Source: Phlebopus portentosus (Eukaryota > Basidiomycota > Agaricomycetes > Boletales > Boletinellaceae). Taken from it: a DNA stretch of 64,000 bases. Shown here in pieces: positions 18,652 to 31,471 of the stretch (the first letter of the stretch is position 1; every line of letters starts with the position of its first letter). A program made the position numbers and the translations under genes. Location: assembly GCA_037892935.1 (NCBI GenBank), contig JAYXKI010000005.1:124001-188000 (forward strand), written 5' to 3'. Below the pieces are notes generated by a model that did no database searches, was not told the origin of the DNA, and worked only from the letters and a program-made list of their open reading frames with translations.

Positions 18652-21593
18652 ATGGACCCGGAGGATTCTCAGCCCATACACCGTCGTCCATTCTCGACAC
18701 TGAGAAAAGAATCTTCTGCAGACGACGAGTTAGTAGTCAGTTTTTCATTTCTGATTGTCTCTGTTTATTGACCATCTTCGTGTGCAGTGTTATTCTCTAC
18801 AAGGAAAGGACAAGCAGTCTTGTTCCTTTGGCTCGGTCCCCGTTCAAGCCTCTCCCTGAACCTGAGCCCGAACCCGTGCAAGAAATCGTGGGTACATCTG
18901 ATCTCCTGAAGTGTAGTACTGAGGTTGTGCATTTTAGAAATATCGCCCTGACGAATATGTCGTGTTCGTAACTGAACTTCCCTGGAGTGATCTGGTAAGC
19001 TTCTGATTTGTCTCTCCGCCCTCCGTTTTCTCATGGCATCTTCTTCTAGTTGTTAGAGATAGCCATGACGACGGCATTTGCGAGCTTAACGTGAGTTCTT
19101 GTCCCTACTTCTGCGTGATCGGATCGATAGACGCGCGTTTCAGAGATGGTACACCTATTCTTGAAGCCTCCGTGCGTAGCAACGATCCATCCAATTGCAT
19201 ATCTAATGGATTCTGATCCGCTTCTCGTAGAGCATAGCGTCTTATCTAAGTTTCTTCGCACTTGTGTGGTGGGTGTGGGCGAGCCAGGTCGCTTACAACG
19301 TGCGCTTTCGCCAGTCCGATTGGCTGCATCGTATCTTCGCATTCTTCGAGCTAGTTGTTTTCTGTGCGTTGGCGGCATTCACAAACAACTTCGACGTGAC
19401 AAACGGCATTGTTGATGACTCAAATGAGGAGAAAAAGCTTGCGGATATTCAGATGGCAGACTTCTACAGCGCGCAAGATGTCGCTGCTGCGAACTTCAGG
19501 AATAATCGGCTTCCAACGCTCAATGCGAGAGGTATTTCGTTGACCATGGCATTTAGTCGCTTGCTGCTTCTAGTGCAGTATTTACTTGGTGAGCAGGGTA
19601 CTATTTTTTTTCGGAACACATAGACCGCTAATGACGTGTATATAGCATTCTTCCATGCTCTGAGGCACGCAAGGGAATCAGCGGGAGGAGAAACACGAGT
19701 CGTTCGGCGCTCAGCTTTCTTCGTACACATCGGGACGCTTGTGTTTTCGTCGCTTTGCTACTTCATCGCGTACGGCGTCGTCGGCAGAAGCCCTGACAAA
19801 GATGACCAGATTGCAAAGCTGGTACTCTGGTATTTTCCTCTTCTAGTCGAGGTGGCCTCGCATTTCGTAGCTGCAACGCTACCGGGCCGAGTCCGCTATC
19901 CCGCGAGGAAGATCTACGAGCGTAGTTCGACCGTCTTCATCATCATCCTTGGTGGTGGACTTGATAAGATCACAAATGGGTTCCAATATATCGTCGGGAA
20001 TGTTTCCATTGGATTGGAAAGTCTTGGTCTCATTTTATGCGGGGTGGTGATATTCGCCTTGTTATTCACCTTATACTTCAGCAGTAGTGAAGGCGACACG
20101 CTTGGAAGCCGGCGAGCACTAGCACTGTTCTTCTTCCAGTTCTTCTACCTTTCTGCTCTCATTGTAACTCTCCAAGGCATTGCAGTAATGCTAGAAGTTG
20201 GAGTGAGTAACATCTCAAGAGAAATTCAGCACCATCATTACTTGACTTAACTTTTCGTTTTCGTATCTTCCCAGAACATCGGTAGCGCCCTGGAGACGCC
20301 ATTCCGATTCGTGAAAGATACCCAAAGCCTGCTGGACTCGAAGGGATTCGCCGTGTACCTGAACGAGACCGACTATGGATATGACATCGCTCGAAAGATA
20401 AATAAAACGGGTGTCGCATTACAGTCGCTGGTGGAATATGTCAATTGGGGTGTCCAAGAAGCTGTACTTCAAAGGGATTACAACTTAACGTTCAACTATC
20501 TTCTACAAGTGGATATCGTTCTAATCGCTAGCGTCTTGACGGTTCGTAGCTTTACTATTCATTCTCGTCTTTCGCCTTTAATCGTTGTTTCAGAATTTCA
20601 ACGCCATGCCCGAAAGTGGCTCAATATTGAATGCTGAAATGAACTTTTTTTGGGACACCGATGGATGGAATTATACGTTCGTGAATAACGCCACGTTCAA
20701 TAAGCTCGCGGGCGATATTATTACGTCGAATGCGACACCTGCGTTATGGTTTTATGCCGCTGGAGGGTCTGTTCTTGTTACCCTCGCGCTAATGAGTCTA
20801 ATCAATAGATCTCCTCGAGGTGGGTGACGTCTAATGAAACTATGATTTTGGACTTAATTTTAGCAATACTGTAGACAAGTATGAATGGGGCCAGACGATA
20901 AGCCGGCTCGTAATTGGCTCGCTCATCATCGCATTTACTGCGATAGACATGAATGCGTCTAATGATGTTCTTGGACCGGATCTTGAGTACGAAGGCTCAC
21001 GTATCTGGTATCTTGCCACGCATTCATTAGTGTATGTGCAATCACTATTCAAATTCGCAACAAGACAGTGCTAATGAATACGACATAAATAATTAGCCTG
21101 CCTCCCTATGCCTTGGCATTGATTATTGAGCAGCTAATCGAGCTGGTGTGCTATTTTATTTTGTTCCCCATCTGAGCTTTGAGGCTGACATCTCCGAATC
21201 ATGTAGGCGCTCTTGTATTTAGCTGGGCGGTCATACGACAATTTCAGTTTCTCCGTCTTTTGGCGGAAACTCCCCCGAGTCGTTCCATATGTTCCTACCA
21301 GCACCAACGATCAATCCTATTCCTTCGACACTCGGACCAGCTCAAGGAGAACGTACAATGAACCATTCGATCATCAGGACCTGGCATATGATCCGTACGA
21401 GAAAACCACGGAGTACAACGGCATGCCCCAGCCACCGATTACGACGGTAGCAAGTCCACCAGCAGGCGCACCAGCATTCGGATCTCGAAACGAGCACAGC
21501 TCTCAAAGCAGGGAAAATGTACCCGGTAATATGCGACGTATCTATCGGAAGATGTCCTCACAGAGTTCCATTCAGCCCCTCATTTCCCGCTAG
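18652..21593 (+). CDS. LtrA-family (low temperature requirement A) membrane protein
   Basis: Twelve exons splice in frame to 767 aa: 18652-18728, 18788-18887, 18938-18994, 19050-19090, 19144-19171, 19231-19588, 19646-20202, 20275-20541, 20594-20819, 20875-21031, 21097-21145, 21207-21593. After a hydrophilic N terminus with a Pro/Glu repeat comes the LtrA signature SYLSFFALVWWVWASQVAYN followed by VRFRQSDWLHRIF, then about ten hydrophobic helices (for example LVFSSLCYFIAYGVVG, LILCGVVIFALLFTLYF, PPYALALIIEQLIEL). The cytosolic tail is Ser-rich. The family is named after a Listeria cold-growth locus; the biochemical role is unknown. The fungal version carries a long loop between helices (residues around 440-560). 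Confidence 0.85.
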
Positions 21594-21871
21594 ATGATAT
21601 ATGTACTTTTGGCAGGATAAGGCGCATTCTATTCGATATATTTATCTACGTCGACTTTCATTTGTACATTTCTTGCTCTCGTTTCTCGAGATCGAATTAG
21701 CCGTTGTTGTATTCATTAAATATACTGCTGCTCGACGATCTAAGCCCAGGTGTTATTAGTCATGTATTCTGACTAAGACAGGATTTTTGTATGTGACCAA
21801 ACGCGTCATCCTGGTGGACGCGTCGAAAACCACACCAACGATAAAATTCAAGCACTCGTTTCTTGTTCACC
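21594..21871. other. Short promoter region of UCH37
   Basis: About 280 nt holding the two ACGCGT boxes listed separately and no coding sequence. Confidence 0.5.
21801..21823. promoter_or_regulatory. Paired ACGCGT (MCB-like) boxes upstream of UCH37
   Basis: ACGCGT occurs at 21801-21806 and 21818-21823, 49-71 nt upstream of the ATG at 21872. It is the MluI cell-cycle-box core bound by MBF-type factors in other fungi. No regulatory data here. Confidence 0.4.
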
Positions 21872-23016
21872 ATGTCCTCAGAGGAAAGCGGATGGCAACT
21901 CACAGAATCAGATCCTGGGGTTTTTACGTAGGGAATAGTCTCGCTTGACGCTTTAAATCAGTGAACTGACTGCCAATATATGTACAGGGAGCTTTTGAAG
22001 ACCCTGGGCGTGAATCTCGTCGTGGATGACCTTTACTCATTGGATTCAGAATCTCTCAGCGCTCTCCGACCAATACATGCTCTCATATTCTTATTCAAAT
22101 GGGTCTCTAATCAGGACGAGCGAGGAGATGGCGAAGCAGCGCACGATGACGCCTTCCCGGGCTTTTTCGCTCATCAAGTTGTCAACAACGCATGTGCAAC
22201 ACTCGCAGTACTCAACGCACTTCTGAATATCCCGAGTTTACAAATGGGCCCTGAGCTCACAGAATTGCAGTCTTTTACGACGGATATGGACCCTCAGACG
22301 CGTGGGCTAGCGATCACCAGCTCAGAATTCCTTCGCGAGGCGCATAACACACTCAGTCCTCCCAGTGCCATCAGTCTTGATGGGTTAAACCTACCCAAGA
22401 CTACCGAGGACGCGTATCATTTCGTTGTCTACCTACCTGTAGCAGGAAGTGTCTATGAGCTAGATGGCTTGAAACAGAACCCGGTAAATCATGGTCCGTT
22501 TTCGGAAAGTGGGGAAGGGTGGTTAGCAAAGGCTCGGGAGATTATTGAAGCGCGGATAGCGACATATCCGCCAGGCTCAGTGAGTTCCATGCACCTTCAT
22601 GTAGCAGTACGAGCCTTACATTGTCCTCTAGCTGGAATTTAACTTAATGGCTATCCATGACGACAAGTTGCCTGCATTTGAGGCCCAGTTGCAAGCAGCA
22701 CAAGCGTCTGGCAATGATTTCCTCGCCTCCGAGCTTGCTACCCGGATAGCATCAGAGAACGAGAAGCGCACTCGTTGGGCTGTGAGTGTGGATTCATTTG
22801 TATGCCGAAGATTCACTGAGCTCTTTTGCGTACGCCGTCGTCCTTGCCCAGTTCGAGAACAGTCTGAGACGGCACAATCACGTCGGATTGGTACATGCAC
22901 TCCTGCTCGCCCTCGCTAAAGCCGGTCGATTAGAACCAGCCGCCGAACAGGCGCGGACGAAGATGAAGGAGCGCATAGAGAAAAGACAACGAGAAGGGAA
23001 TATGGAGGTCGAATGA
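21872..23016 (+). CDS. UCH37: Ubiquitin C-terminal hydrolase L5 (UCH37), proteasome/INO80-type deubiquitinase
   Basis: Cysteine peptidase of family C12 that trims ubiquitin chains, normally bound to the proteasome through Rpn13. Four exons (21872-21927, 21988-22579, 22632-22781, 22852-23016) give 320 aa, the usual UCH37 length. Catalytic elements: Cys in VNNACATLAVLNALLN, His in DAYHFVVYLPV, Asp in VYELDGLKQNP. The domain continues into FNLMAIHDDK. The C-terminal UCH37-like extension is present (FENSLRRHNHVGLVHALLLA followed by a KEKE-type Lys/Arg/Glu-rich tail), which is the partner-binding part and separates UCH37 from short UCHL1/L3 enzymes. The start is chosen because MSSEESGWQLTESDPGVFTE matches the typical N terminus. 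Confidence 0.95.
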
Positions 23017-24042
23017 TTTGATTATCCGATCCGCGCCGATCAACCTGTTCATCTGATTACATCCGTTGCACAACTAGTAGCTGATGACATTTTTTTTCCG
23101 ACCACTTTCGGGTGAGATTCCATTGCTTGAAGTTGGTTTCCAGTCAAGTTTACGGCACGCACCCTTGATTCTGAGTGCTCCATGACGCAAGAATCAATTG
23201 TTCAAGCTCGGTTAGGATTCGCTTTACTCCGTGCCAGACTTCTGCCTCTACCTTTTCCGGCTTCATCGGAGCTAGATATTTATAGGTGCTGAAAGTTTGA
23301 GGTCTGCCGATCCTTCGCTCTGATTACGCGCAGGTAAATATATCAGAAGACCGGTATATGGTATATGTCTAACCCGAAGCCTTGTCTTTCTCTGACGACT
23401 TCGTTACGATGCAGCATCGCTCATATTTGCATTGCTTTTGATGAAACATGTCATCTAGCGCATGACCTCGTCGGATTGAGTCGAGAAAAGTAAACCCAGA
23501 ATGTTGTTACGAAATATCGGAACACATCTATAGGTCTGGCTTACTTGTCCACGCCGCTGGGCACCTATGACTCTCCAAAATATGATGCGAGGCCCGACGC
23601 CGACACTGCTATATGCGACACAACAGACGCTCAATACCAGGATCCACTGATCACGAGCTAACCCATGAGACACACTTACGCCGCTGTGACGCATTATTTA
23701 GGTGGTCCTTTCTTTCAGTGATGGCTTCTGGAGGGAAACCGGGTGGTTCTTTACCCCGTACTACTATGCTCGCTTCTGACAGCGGACAGCACCAACTCCA
23801 CTTAGCTCTGCTCGGTCTTTGGTATTTTCTCCGATTTTTTCAATCCCGAGCTGGCGCTCATGGGGAAATGTGTTTGAGGGTGCTTTTCTCCTTCATATGA
23901 CTTTGTTTTGCAAGTATTCTTCGGAAGAGGAAGAATGGTATAAAAGCATACTGAAGTTGAACGAACAATCGCCAACCGGACTCAGTACAACTTTACTCGA
24001 TACTCGACTAAGTACTACGAACCAACACTTGACTGTATTACA
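23017..24042. other. Intergenic, about 1 kb, promoter of glycopeptide copy 1
   Basis: No supported gene. The last 200 nt resemble the region upstream of glycopeptide copy 2 and hold the TATA box listed separately. Confidence 0.5.
23939..23946 (+). promoter_or_regulatory. TATA box of glycopeptide copy 1
   Basis: TATAAAAG lies 104 nt upstream of the ATG at 24043. The same element (TATAAAG, 26014-26020) lies 100 nt upstream of the copy 2 ATG, so the spacing is conserved in the duplicate. Confidence 0.6.
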
Positions 24043-24968
24043 ATGTTCAGTTTCTCGCGTCTTGCTATCTTCTCTCTGCTGGCTGCTACTGGGGCTCTGG
24101 CCGAATCGCACACCGTCACTTTTGAGAACAAGTGAGCATTCTTATACCACCTTAGTGTCTTTAGTTGCTGATCTTGCACTCATATCAGATGCGGCAAAGG
24201 CACTGTAAGCCAGTGTAGCAAGACGGGCTACTTCAAACAGTGTTAACAGACTCATTTTTAGCCTCAACTTCTTCGGAACGGGAAGACGCTTTCCACAGGT
24301 GGTGCTTACACCTCCGGCGGCCCCTTGATTTCAGCCATCTCGTCAGTGTACATTATTTTGGCTCTCTGGCTGTGCCTGACTGAAATCGCCATTCTCTAGC
24401 TTCCTGCAGACAGGTGTTTATCTTATACTCTCTGATGTATGCCTACTAACCACAAAATACCTCAGGATCGTGTGGTCAGAACGGTGAAGGATGCACTCTC
24501 GTCGAGACGACGCTCAAGAACCCCACGACGCCCGGAAGCGGATCCAGCTCGGACATTTCTCTCATCCCTCCGTATGTTTGTTAAGTCTATAGCAGCGGTG
24601 AACAACAGCGCTGATTTCTCGACTCTTAAAGACACAAGTTCTCTGTGGCGAGTGGTTTCAGGTATAGTATTTTTTTCCGTCCTTTGACAACGATATTAAC
24701 ACTAACGATTTTTCCTTTGCAGATACGAAAATGGCTGCGATGGTAAAGGAGCAGACTGTGAGTCGAAGTCGAATTTCCTGCACATAGTCTTTGACTCGTT
24801 CTCCAAGGCCCGGATGCAAACTGCCCGCAGGCCTTCCGCAAGCCGAATGACACCGATGTTCAGGTCGCTTGCCAGGCAGATAACGTGAGTCTCATACAAC
24901 TCATCAGTGCACGCACGGTTTTTGATGAGCACACACAGGTCAATCTTGTCATAACTTTCTGCGAGTAA
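24043..24968 (+). CDS. Small secreted cysteine-rich 'glycopeptide' protein, copy 1
   Basis: Nine exons, several tiny, give 158 aa: 24043-24131, 24189-24204, 24262-24341, 24400-24413, 24466-24571, 24632-24661, 24723-24757, 24808-24884, 24939-24968. Signal peptide MFSFSRLAIFSLLAATGALA. The mature part starts SHTVTFENKCGKGTP and has Cys in GSCGQNGEGC, ENGCDGKGADC, PDANCPQAF, VACQADN and the terminal ITFCE. It resembles basidiomycete proteins annotated as 'glycopeptide', whose strand pattern (HTVTFxNxCGxGTP) recalls thaumatin-like proteins. Probable disulfide-bonded secreted protein; role unknown. Exons of 14, 16, 30 and 35 nt are unusually small but conserved in copy 2. Confidence 0.8.
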
Positions 24969-26113
24969 ATACCTACACATTCTATATACACGTACACGAA
25001 GCGTGATCTTGTAATTGCCAAATGGAATTGAGACTTGATTCTCCGATGAATTTCTCGTGATAGCATGCTTATGGCCAATTTTCGGTAACGTCAGCAACTT
25101 GAACAAATTATATCGTTTCATTTGTTATCGATCTTGCACTTCCTTCCTACACTGATTTGAGACTGTCAGCTCGAAGAAAGAGGAGGTCGTGTCAGAAGTC
25201 TGCGTTGTCATGATAGCGATTCTCGGCGACTTGATTACAAATCTATGTTTGCGGAGTCAAGGAGCTGATCCGACCCTCGAGGATACTCTATTCCAGGCTT
25301 AACCAAGTGCTCGTCTGTGAGCTCAAATAAGCGGTGTGCGTATGACAATTCAGTTCCGCGTGTCTTGCCTTCCGGCCGCAGTGCCCTAATATCCCGAAAA
25401 CAGCATTGAGCAAGCCTATCTCATCTATCAGAAAGTCGGTGCTAACCTATTGTCTGCATACTTGTCTCCTTCGCATTGATGCTCGGCGCCCGACATTCTT
25501 GCATTTCTCTGGCTGAAACATGTCAGGAAGAACATGACTTCATCTGCATCGGTTGACCAAATCCAAGAAAGGTAATTCAGACTGATATCGCACGCCGCCG
25601 AGATCAAATTTCAGAGCCGTCTGATTCTTTCTCTCCGCTTAGTGCTTGTATCGCCCCAGAGGTTATGACTAACTTGAAAGCACCATCATCTTATTCTACA
25701 ATCTCTTGCTCGGCGTAAATTCTGCCGATTATGCTCGAGATTCGTAGCGTGCCAACATTGTTATGACGCATGTCCCGATGATCGCTTTTCTCAGCGCTGT
25801 CTACTAATCTGGTCTTTTCTGCTATGTTTTCTCATGCTGCTATGCTCGCCTGTGGCTTAAAACGCCACGACTCCACTAAATGCTGCGGAACTTTTGATGT
25901 TTTCTCTAAATACCTCATACCTGCGCTTGCGCTCATGAAGTACCATGTTTGAGGGATCTTTGTCGTCCACCTGACGTTGCATGGGCTGTGCTTTTTATGG
26001 ATGAGGACAAAGGTATAAAGTCACGTAGGAAGTGAACGAATCATTATCAACCAGCTCTTCTACAGCTTATTCTACTGTCGGCCAAATACTTACCTTACCT
26101 GAGAAACTCAACC
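24969..26113. other. Intergenic between the glycopeptide copies
   Basis: About 1.1 kb with no supported gene. The right end is homologous to the copy 1 promoter and includes TATAAAG at 26014. Confidence 0.5.
26014..26020 (+). promoter_or_regulatory. TATA box of glycopeptide copy 2
   Basis: TATAAAG, 100 nt upstream of the ATG at 26114, matching the position in copy 1. Confidence 0.55.
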
Positions 26114-27041
26114 ATGTTCAACTTCTCGCGCCTTGCTGTTTTCTCCTGCTCGTTGCCGTCGGAGTTCTTGCTGAGACGCACACCGTCACATTTGAGAATA
26201 AGTCAGTCGTTGCCCCTGTCTCGTATCTCTTTATGCTAATTCCTTTGTTATAGCTGTGGCAGTGGCACTGTAGGCATCCATCGTGAAACTAATGTAGTAC
26301 TGGACATTAACAAAACTTCCCAGCCTCAACTCGTACAGAACGGCATTGTCCTATCAAGTGGTGCTCCATTCACCTCTAATGGTCCTCTGGCTGCAGCCAT
26401 AGCGTCAGTGTTCATTCTAAACATGCGAGATGACCTTTGCATTGACTCTTGATCATCCTTCAGGTTCTTGCAGACAGGTTTGTTCTTCGGCATCGCCTTC
26501 AGCCGTAATACTCATTGACTGTAGGATCCTGTGGGCAGAACGCTGAAGGATGCACCCTTGTCGAAACAACGCTCCAGAACCCGACTACCCCTGGAAGCGG
26601 ATCCAGTTCGGATATCTCTCTCATCCCGCCGTATGTCTTTTTTCCTTCATGCGAGCTTCTGAAACGAAACTTAGACTGACCTTTTTTAAATTATTGTAAA
26701 GGCATACATTCTCCGTCGCTAGTGGCTTCAGGTACGGCGTATTATTTCTAATAATGTGGGGACCACCTTACTATTCTTTTCAGGTATGAGAATGGCTGCG
26801 ACGGCACGGGAACCGACTGTAAGACTAATCATGATTCTTAAATCTACTGGAATGCTAATTTTTATACATAGGCACGGATGCGAACTGTCCAATGGCCTTC
26901 AGGAACCCAGATGACACCTTCGCTCAGGTTGCCTGCCAGGCCAATGATGTGCGTCTGCAAAATTTTCAATTGTGCAGAACGTTTCTCCTGATGAATGCGA
27001 CATGGATATAGGTTAACCTCGTTATTACTTTCTGCGAGTAA
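26114..27041 (+). pseudogene. Glycopeptide copy 2, frameshifted in the signal peptide
   Basis: Same nine-exon structure as copy 1: 26114-26201, 26254-26269, 26324-26403, 26464-26477, 26525-26630, 26702-26731, 26784-26818, 26872-26948, 27012-27041. Exon 1 is 88 nt instead of 89. One base is missing near 26152, after the codons for MFNFSRLAVF, so the ATG frame leaves the family sequence. The correct frame (LLVAVGVLAETHTVTFEN) has no upstream ATG. All later exons are intact and conserved (GSCGQNAEGC, ENGCDGTGTDC, ITFCE), and the promoter keeps its TATA box. Either a very young pseudogene or a sequence error. Confidence 0.65.
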
Positions 27042-27457
27042 ATGTACATAGGATAGTAGCTGTATTGTATCAGATCAGAACAATACTCATATCGATATCA
27101 TAATTCGAATTTATTGTACAGTACAATTGAATCCGACCAGATGATTTCCGACCTCCGACTCACGTGACCTGTGAGAAACTTCAAGACTGAGGACCGCTCC
27201 AATCACTCCGGCCCATTTGACCACCTTCATAATACCCAGCGGTGACGGAAAATGGTAATTTTTCGTGGCTCATTGGCGGACCGGTTGATCGTGTTACAGT
27301 CATTCACCAATCAGAGGAGTGCTATTCTATTCAAGCTTATCGAGCCGGAGATTTGGCACCCACGCGGTTATGGATCAGGAAGCTATGAAAGCATTCCCGC
27401 GATTGATAAAAGCCATTCTGCCCGAGCAGACGGAACGCACATCATCTTCAGTTCACC
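27042..27457. other. Promoter region of bleomycin hydrolase
   Basis: About 415 nt. The open frame that begins at 27252 overlaps the true start in another frame and is not supported. Confidence 0.5.
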
Positions 27458-29209
27458 ATGGGCGCCTCTCAATCAATGCAGAAACGCTCGGTCACGACAA
27501 CTGTTGAAGACGAGAAATTTATCAGAGTTGGCCAACAGGACAGTTTAGCCAAGGAACCTCTTTCTGTCGATGGCTCTATATCCCTGAAGAATGTCGACGC
27601 TTGGGAACATGAAGCCTCCAACGACCTCAAGGTCCAGCTTGCGCGCACCATCCTTGTTGAAACAGACTTCAAGTCAGTGCTCGCCGCTCGCGAAGCTCGG
27701 GTAGCAGACACGCACATTTTCAACCTGCAACTTGACTTCAAGACGGAACCAATCACGAATCAGAAATCAAGCGGTCGATGCTGGTTATTTGCAACGACCA
27801 ATGTGCTACGCCACGCCATCATGCAAAAGCTCGCGTTGAAGGAGTTCCAATTGTCGCAAGTAGGTGTTGAAGTACCGTCCATCCAGTAAAGATGCTGATG
27901 CTATACCCAGTCCTACCTTTTCTTCTGGGACAAACTCAATAAGAGTAACTGTTATCTGGAACAGATGATTGCGACTGCTGGACTTCCTTTAGACGATCGT
28001 GTCGTTAATCACTTAACGGATGAGGTCTTATCTGATGGCGGTCAGTGGGACATGGCTGTCAATCTACTCGAGGTATGTATATGACCTGCACAGCTGCGCC
28101 CATGGCTAATGTCACTCTAGACATATGGTGTGGTCCCTCAACCAGTCTATCCCGAGTCGTACTCGTCTTCTTCTTCAAGCAACCTTAACAAGCTCATTAA
28201 ACTCAAATTGCGTGAACATGGTCTTATTCTCCGCCGCCTCAGTGCATCTATCAGGGAATCGGATGCCAAAGAAGACCTCATCCTGGCTGTTCGAGCGAAG
28301 AAAGAGGAGCTCATGGCGGAAATTTGGAATATCGTGACCAGCACATTGGGTGTACCACCACGTCCTGATAGCAAGTTTACGTGGGATTACTACGACAAAG
28401 ATGGAAAGCCAAAATCATGGTCCGGCACGCCTCTCGAATTCTATCGCGCTTTCACATCGAAGGAATATCCGGTTAGTTCGATTCAATGAGAAAATTCTGT
28501 CCTATTTCTGACCCATCTTTACAAAAAGTCCGCAGAATCATTCTCCCTGATCCATGATCCGCGAAATGCATATAGGAAGCTATATACGGTTGATAAGCTT
28601 GGGAACATCTGGGGTGGACGTCCTGTCCTATGTAGGCCATATACACGAACTCCTTTACACACCCGGGATCTAATCATGATCTATAGATGTGAACACGGAG
28701 ATAGATGACTTGAAGGCGTCGGTCATAAAATTGCTAAAAGCGGGGCAACCTGTCTTTTTTGGCTGCGACGTGGGTCAGTTCTCTGATCGTGACGCAGGGA
28801 TAATGGACACGAGCCTCCATAAGCCATCTCTTGAGAATGCGTTCAACATCTCCCTGGGTATGACTAAAGCCGAGCGCCTGCAGACGAACGAGTCACAGAT
28901 GACCCATGCGATGGTCATTACCGGTGCACACATTGATCCTTCTACAGGCTTTGTCAGACGCTACCGCGTTGAGAATTCGTGGGGACCGGAACCAGGGGAG
29001 AAAGGGTACTTTGTGATGACTGACGCCTGGTTCGACGAGTTTGTGTATCAAGTAGTCGTACCGAAGAAACTTGCACCGAGGGAGCTTGTACAGGTATTCG
29101 AGGAAGGAGAAAGGATCATTCTACCACAGTGGGATCCAATGGTAAGTGATTATTTGCATTGTATATTGCTTCATACTTTGAACTTGTGTCATAGGGCGCG
29201 CTGGCCTGA
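27458..29209 (+). CDS. BLH1: Bleomycin hydrolase (peptidase C1B)
   Basis: Cytosolic papain-like aminopeptidase that forms hexameric barrels and cleaves homocysteine thiolactone and bleomycin in other organisms. Six exons (27458-27859, 27911-28072, 28121-28471, 28529-28631, 28687-29141, 29195-29209) give 495 aa. Catalytic Cys in NQKSSGRCWLFATTNVLR, oxyanion Gln in PITNQKSSG, His in QMTHAMVITGAHID, Asn in RVENSWGPEPGEKGYF. DEVLSDGGQWDMAVNLLETY and WGGRPVLYVN are typical of the family. The last exon is only 15 nt (GALA then stop). It supplies the C-terminal residues that in this family reach into the active site and set aminopeptidase specificity. Confidence 0.95.
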
Positions 29210-29763
29210 ACATACATGCATGAATTGTGGTATGCTGTTCGTGCCATGACCTAATAATACGCTTCTTACTCGCCTCATCGACCGTCTGAACTAGCCTTGC
29301 TGTCTTGCTTTGAATAGCTTGATCATTTCCTGTGCCTCCGTTCTGCGGCATACCTTTGGCATGATAAGAAACTAGGCCAGTTCTGTACTGTGCATTTCAT
29401 GTCGAAGAAAAGCGACTTGGCCGTCAGACTGTAGCTCGATAGCTTCCGCACTTTAATACGAAAGCTTTGCCTTTTTGGTAACTCAATTGAAGAGTGATCA
29501 GCAACGCTAGCAATTTTTGTGCTCTCACGTTCAAGGTTGAGTTTGAATAAAATTGGAACGATAGAGGTCATTCTATTCAGAGCAGAGTATTGATCGACGC
29601 GCTGACGATCTTCGGGATTTCCTTCATACCGGTAGATCCCGCACATCTCCTTAATCTTGTACTACTACCACAGACGTTAGACTCAGGCGAGTACTTCCTG
29701 ACATTCTACATATCCATATAACCCGCTAGACAGTATCTACATACCTTTAGCTGTAATCCGGTT
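29210..29763. other. Intergenic, nothing supported
   Basis: About 550 nt between BLH1 and the F-box-like gene. Minus-strand frames here have no recognisable content. Confidence 0.5.
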
Positions 29764-31471
29764 ATGGCATGTCAAGCTCTCTGTGATAGATTCTGCATTT
29801 CTGCGCGAAATTACGCCTCTTTACTTTCAGGGTATAATGATTCTTCTTCCACGTACGCCATTCTTAAGATTTCCAGTGGAAAACTTGCTTACGCTTACAG
29901 AAGCAATTCAAGCATCCCTAATCTCGTACAGAAGAAGCCGGATGGTGCGCCTGGAGATGAAACCTTCTCTGCACAATTGAAACAAGCTGAGACAGAGATG
30001 GAGGTTGCGAGAACTGAATGGGAACACGCGTTAGATAATCTACGTCGAGCTCCTATATCGGTTGAGCATCCTCCACGCGCATTGCTCCCACTTGAACTCA
30101 TCCAATATATTGTGGCCCTCGCATTGAACTCAGGGCATAAAGTATTCGACTTCAGAACTGCATCGGCAACCCGAGGTGCAGCAAGTCTTCTTGCAGTCGA
30201 CCACCCCGCCCATATTGCCCTACTGAACACGGCAGCCCTTCCTATCATTGCCAATTATTCTGCTCCGAAGAACCCCAGATGGGCGAACCTCGACGAAGCT
30301 GATCAGCAGATTCCCGGAGAACTTGAAGTCGAATTTCACAATCATAGGTCTGAGAAAGATTATTCGGTGCTTCGATTCGTCCTGCAACACGCGCGTCAGG
30401 TGAGATCGTTGGAGATCTACAATGAGCATGAACTGGACGAACAGTTTGCCCCTTTGCTTCCTTTTCTTCGACACTTCGCCTTCATAGAATCCATGGTCTG
30501 GAACAACGGCCCTGATTTGAGTTGGTTGGCGGAAAAGGCGGAATCTTGGGAACGCATTAACCTTCGATCAGCATCGATAGCGTCTCCTTACCTCGAATAT
30601 TTTATCTCATCTGGTTATCTGAGAGGCATAACAAATCTGACTGTTCCTCTCGTCCCTCGCTACGACGGTGCATTCAAATGGCCATTTCCATATGATGTCT
30701 TGAAAGTTCTTCCGGAGCTCACGAAACTCGTTTCTCTCTCATTTCACGAATATCTGTGCTTTAGTGTCAGGCCTCCATTAGATGCGGCCCCACTCAACAA
30801 ATGGATATGCTCTGAGCGAACGGTCGATATGCACCTCAAGTTTCCTCCACTCCGGCATCTCCGACTGAAAATTACGTGGGGACGTATGTTGCATCTGATT
30901 TCGGAGTTCGAGTCCTGTGACTTGAAAGAACTCAGCCTTCATGATAGCAATCATAAATTTGAAGGCGACGAGATTATTACTTCTTGTCGAAGGTTATCTG
31001 ATATGTACCCTGGCCTGGAAATCCTTCATTTCCCGACGGTAAAGCCTTTTTGTACCACGTTGATACTAGTTCCTAGCACACTAACGTTTCGTCTCTTAGT
31101 ATGACATTCGAAGGATCCTGATCAAAGAGCCAGCTAGTGGCGACAATGACGAACTCTGGAATTTCCCGCAATTGCACACACTTGATATTCGCGGATCTAA
31201 ACCACCTCGGTCAGCTAAACAACTAATTGATGTGGTTGAGGTCATCAAAGCACGAGCAGCTCAGCATAATGTTGCCATGATTACTTCCAGTACAATAGAA
31301 ACCGTCGAGCCCATCAACTCTTTATTCATGACGTTTCCGAGCCTTTTTCACATCAAGGGATACGGCAACCGACCGCCACAGGAAGAGGAGACATTGAAAA
31401 GCCAGCGTGCGCTTATGTGCCTGGAGCTCGAACGAATGGTTCCGAATTTTATGTTAAGGCGACACAACTGA
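29764..31471 (+). CDS. F-box-like / leucine-rich-repeat-like protein
   Basis: Two exons (29764-31038 and 31100-31471) encode 548 aa. A predicted coiled-coil stretch (FSAQLKQAETEMEVARTEWE) is followed by an F-box-like segment beginning LLPLELIQYIVALAL, then a long C part with LRR-like hydrophobic periodicity (LRHLRLKITWGRML, LKELSLHDSNHKF, LEILHFPT). This layout is typical of the large, poorly characterised Agaricomycete F-box families that act as SCF substrate adaptors. The F-box core is degenerate, so Skp1 binding is uncertain. The intron removes an early stop and restores YDIRRILIKEP and the C-terminal repeats. Confidence 0.7.

Noticed and set aside
25000..26000. A third, more degraded glycopeptide copy between the two
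   Set aside because: I looked for the Cys motifs and the terminal ITFCE-like exon and found only promoter-like similarity near 25.9-26.0 kb.
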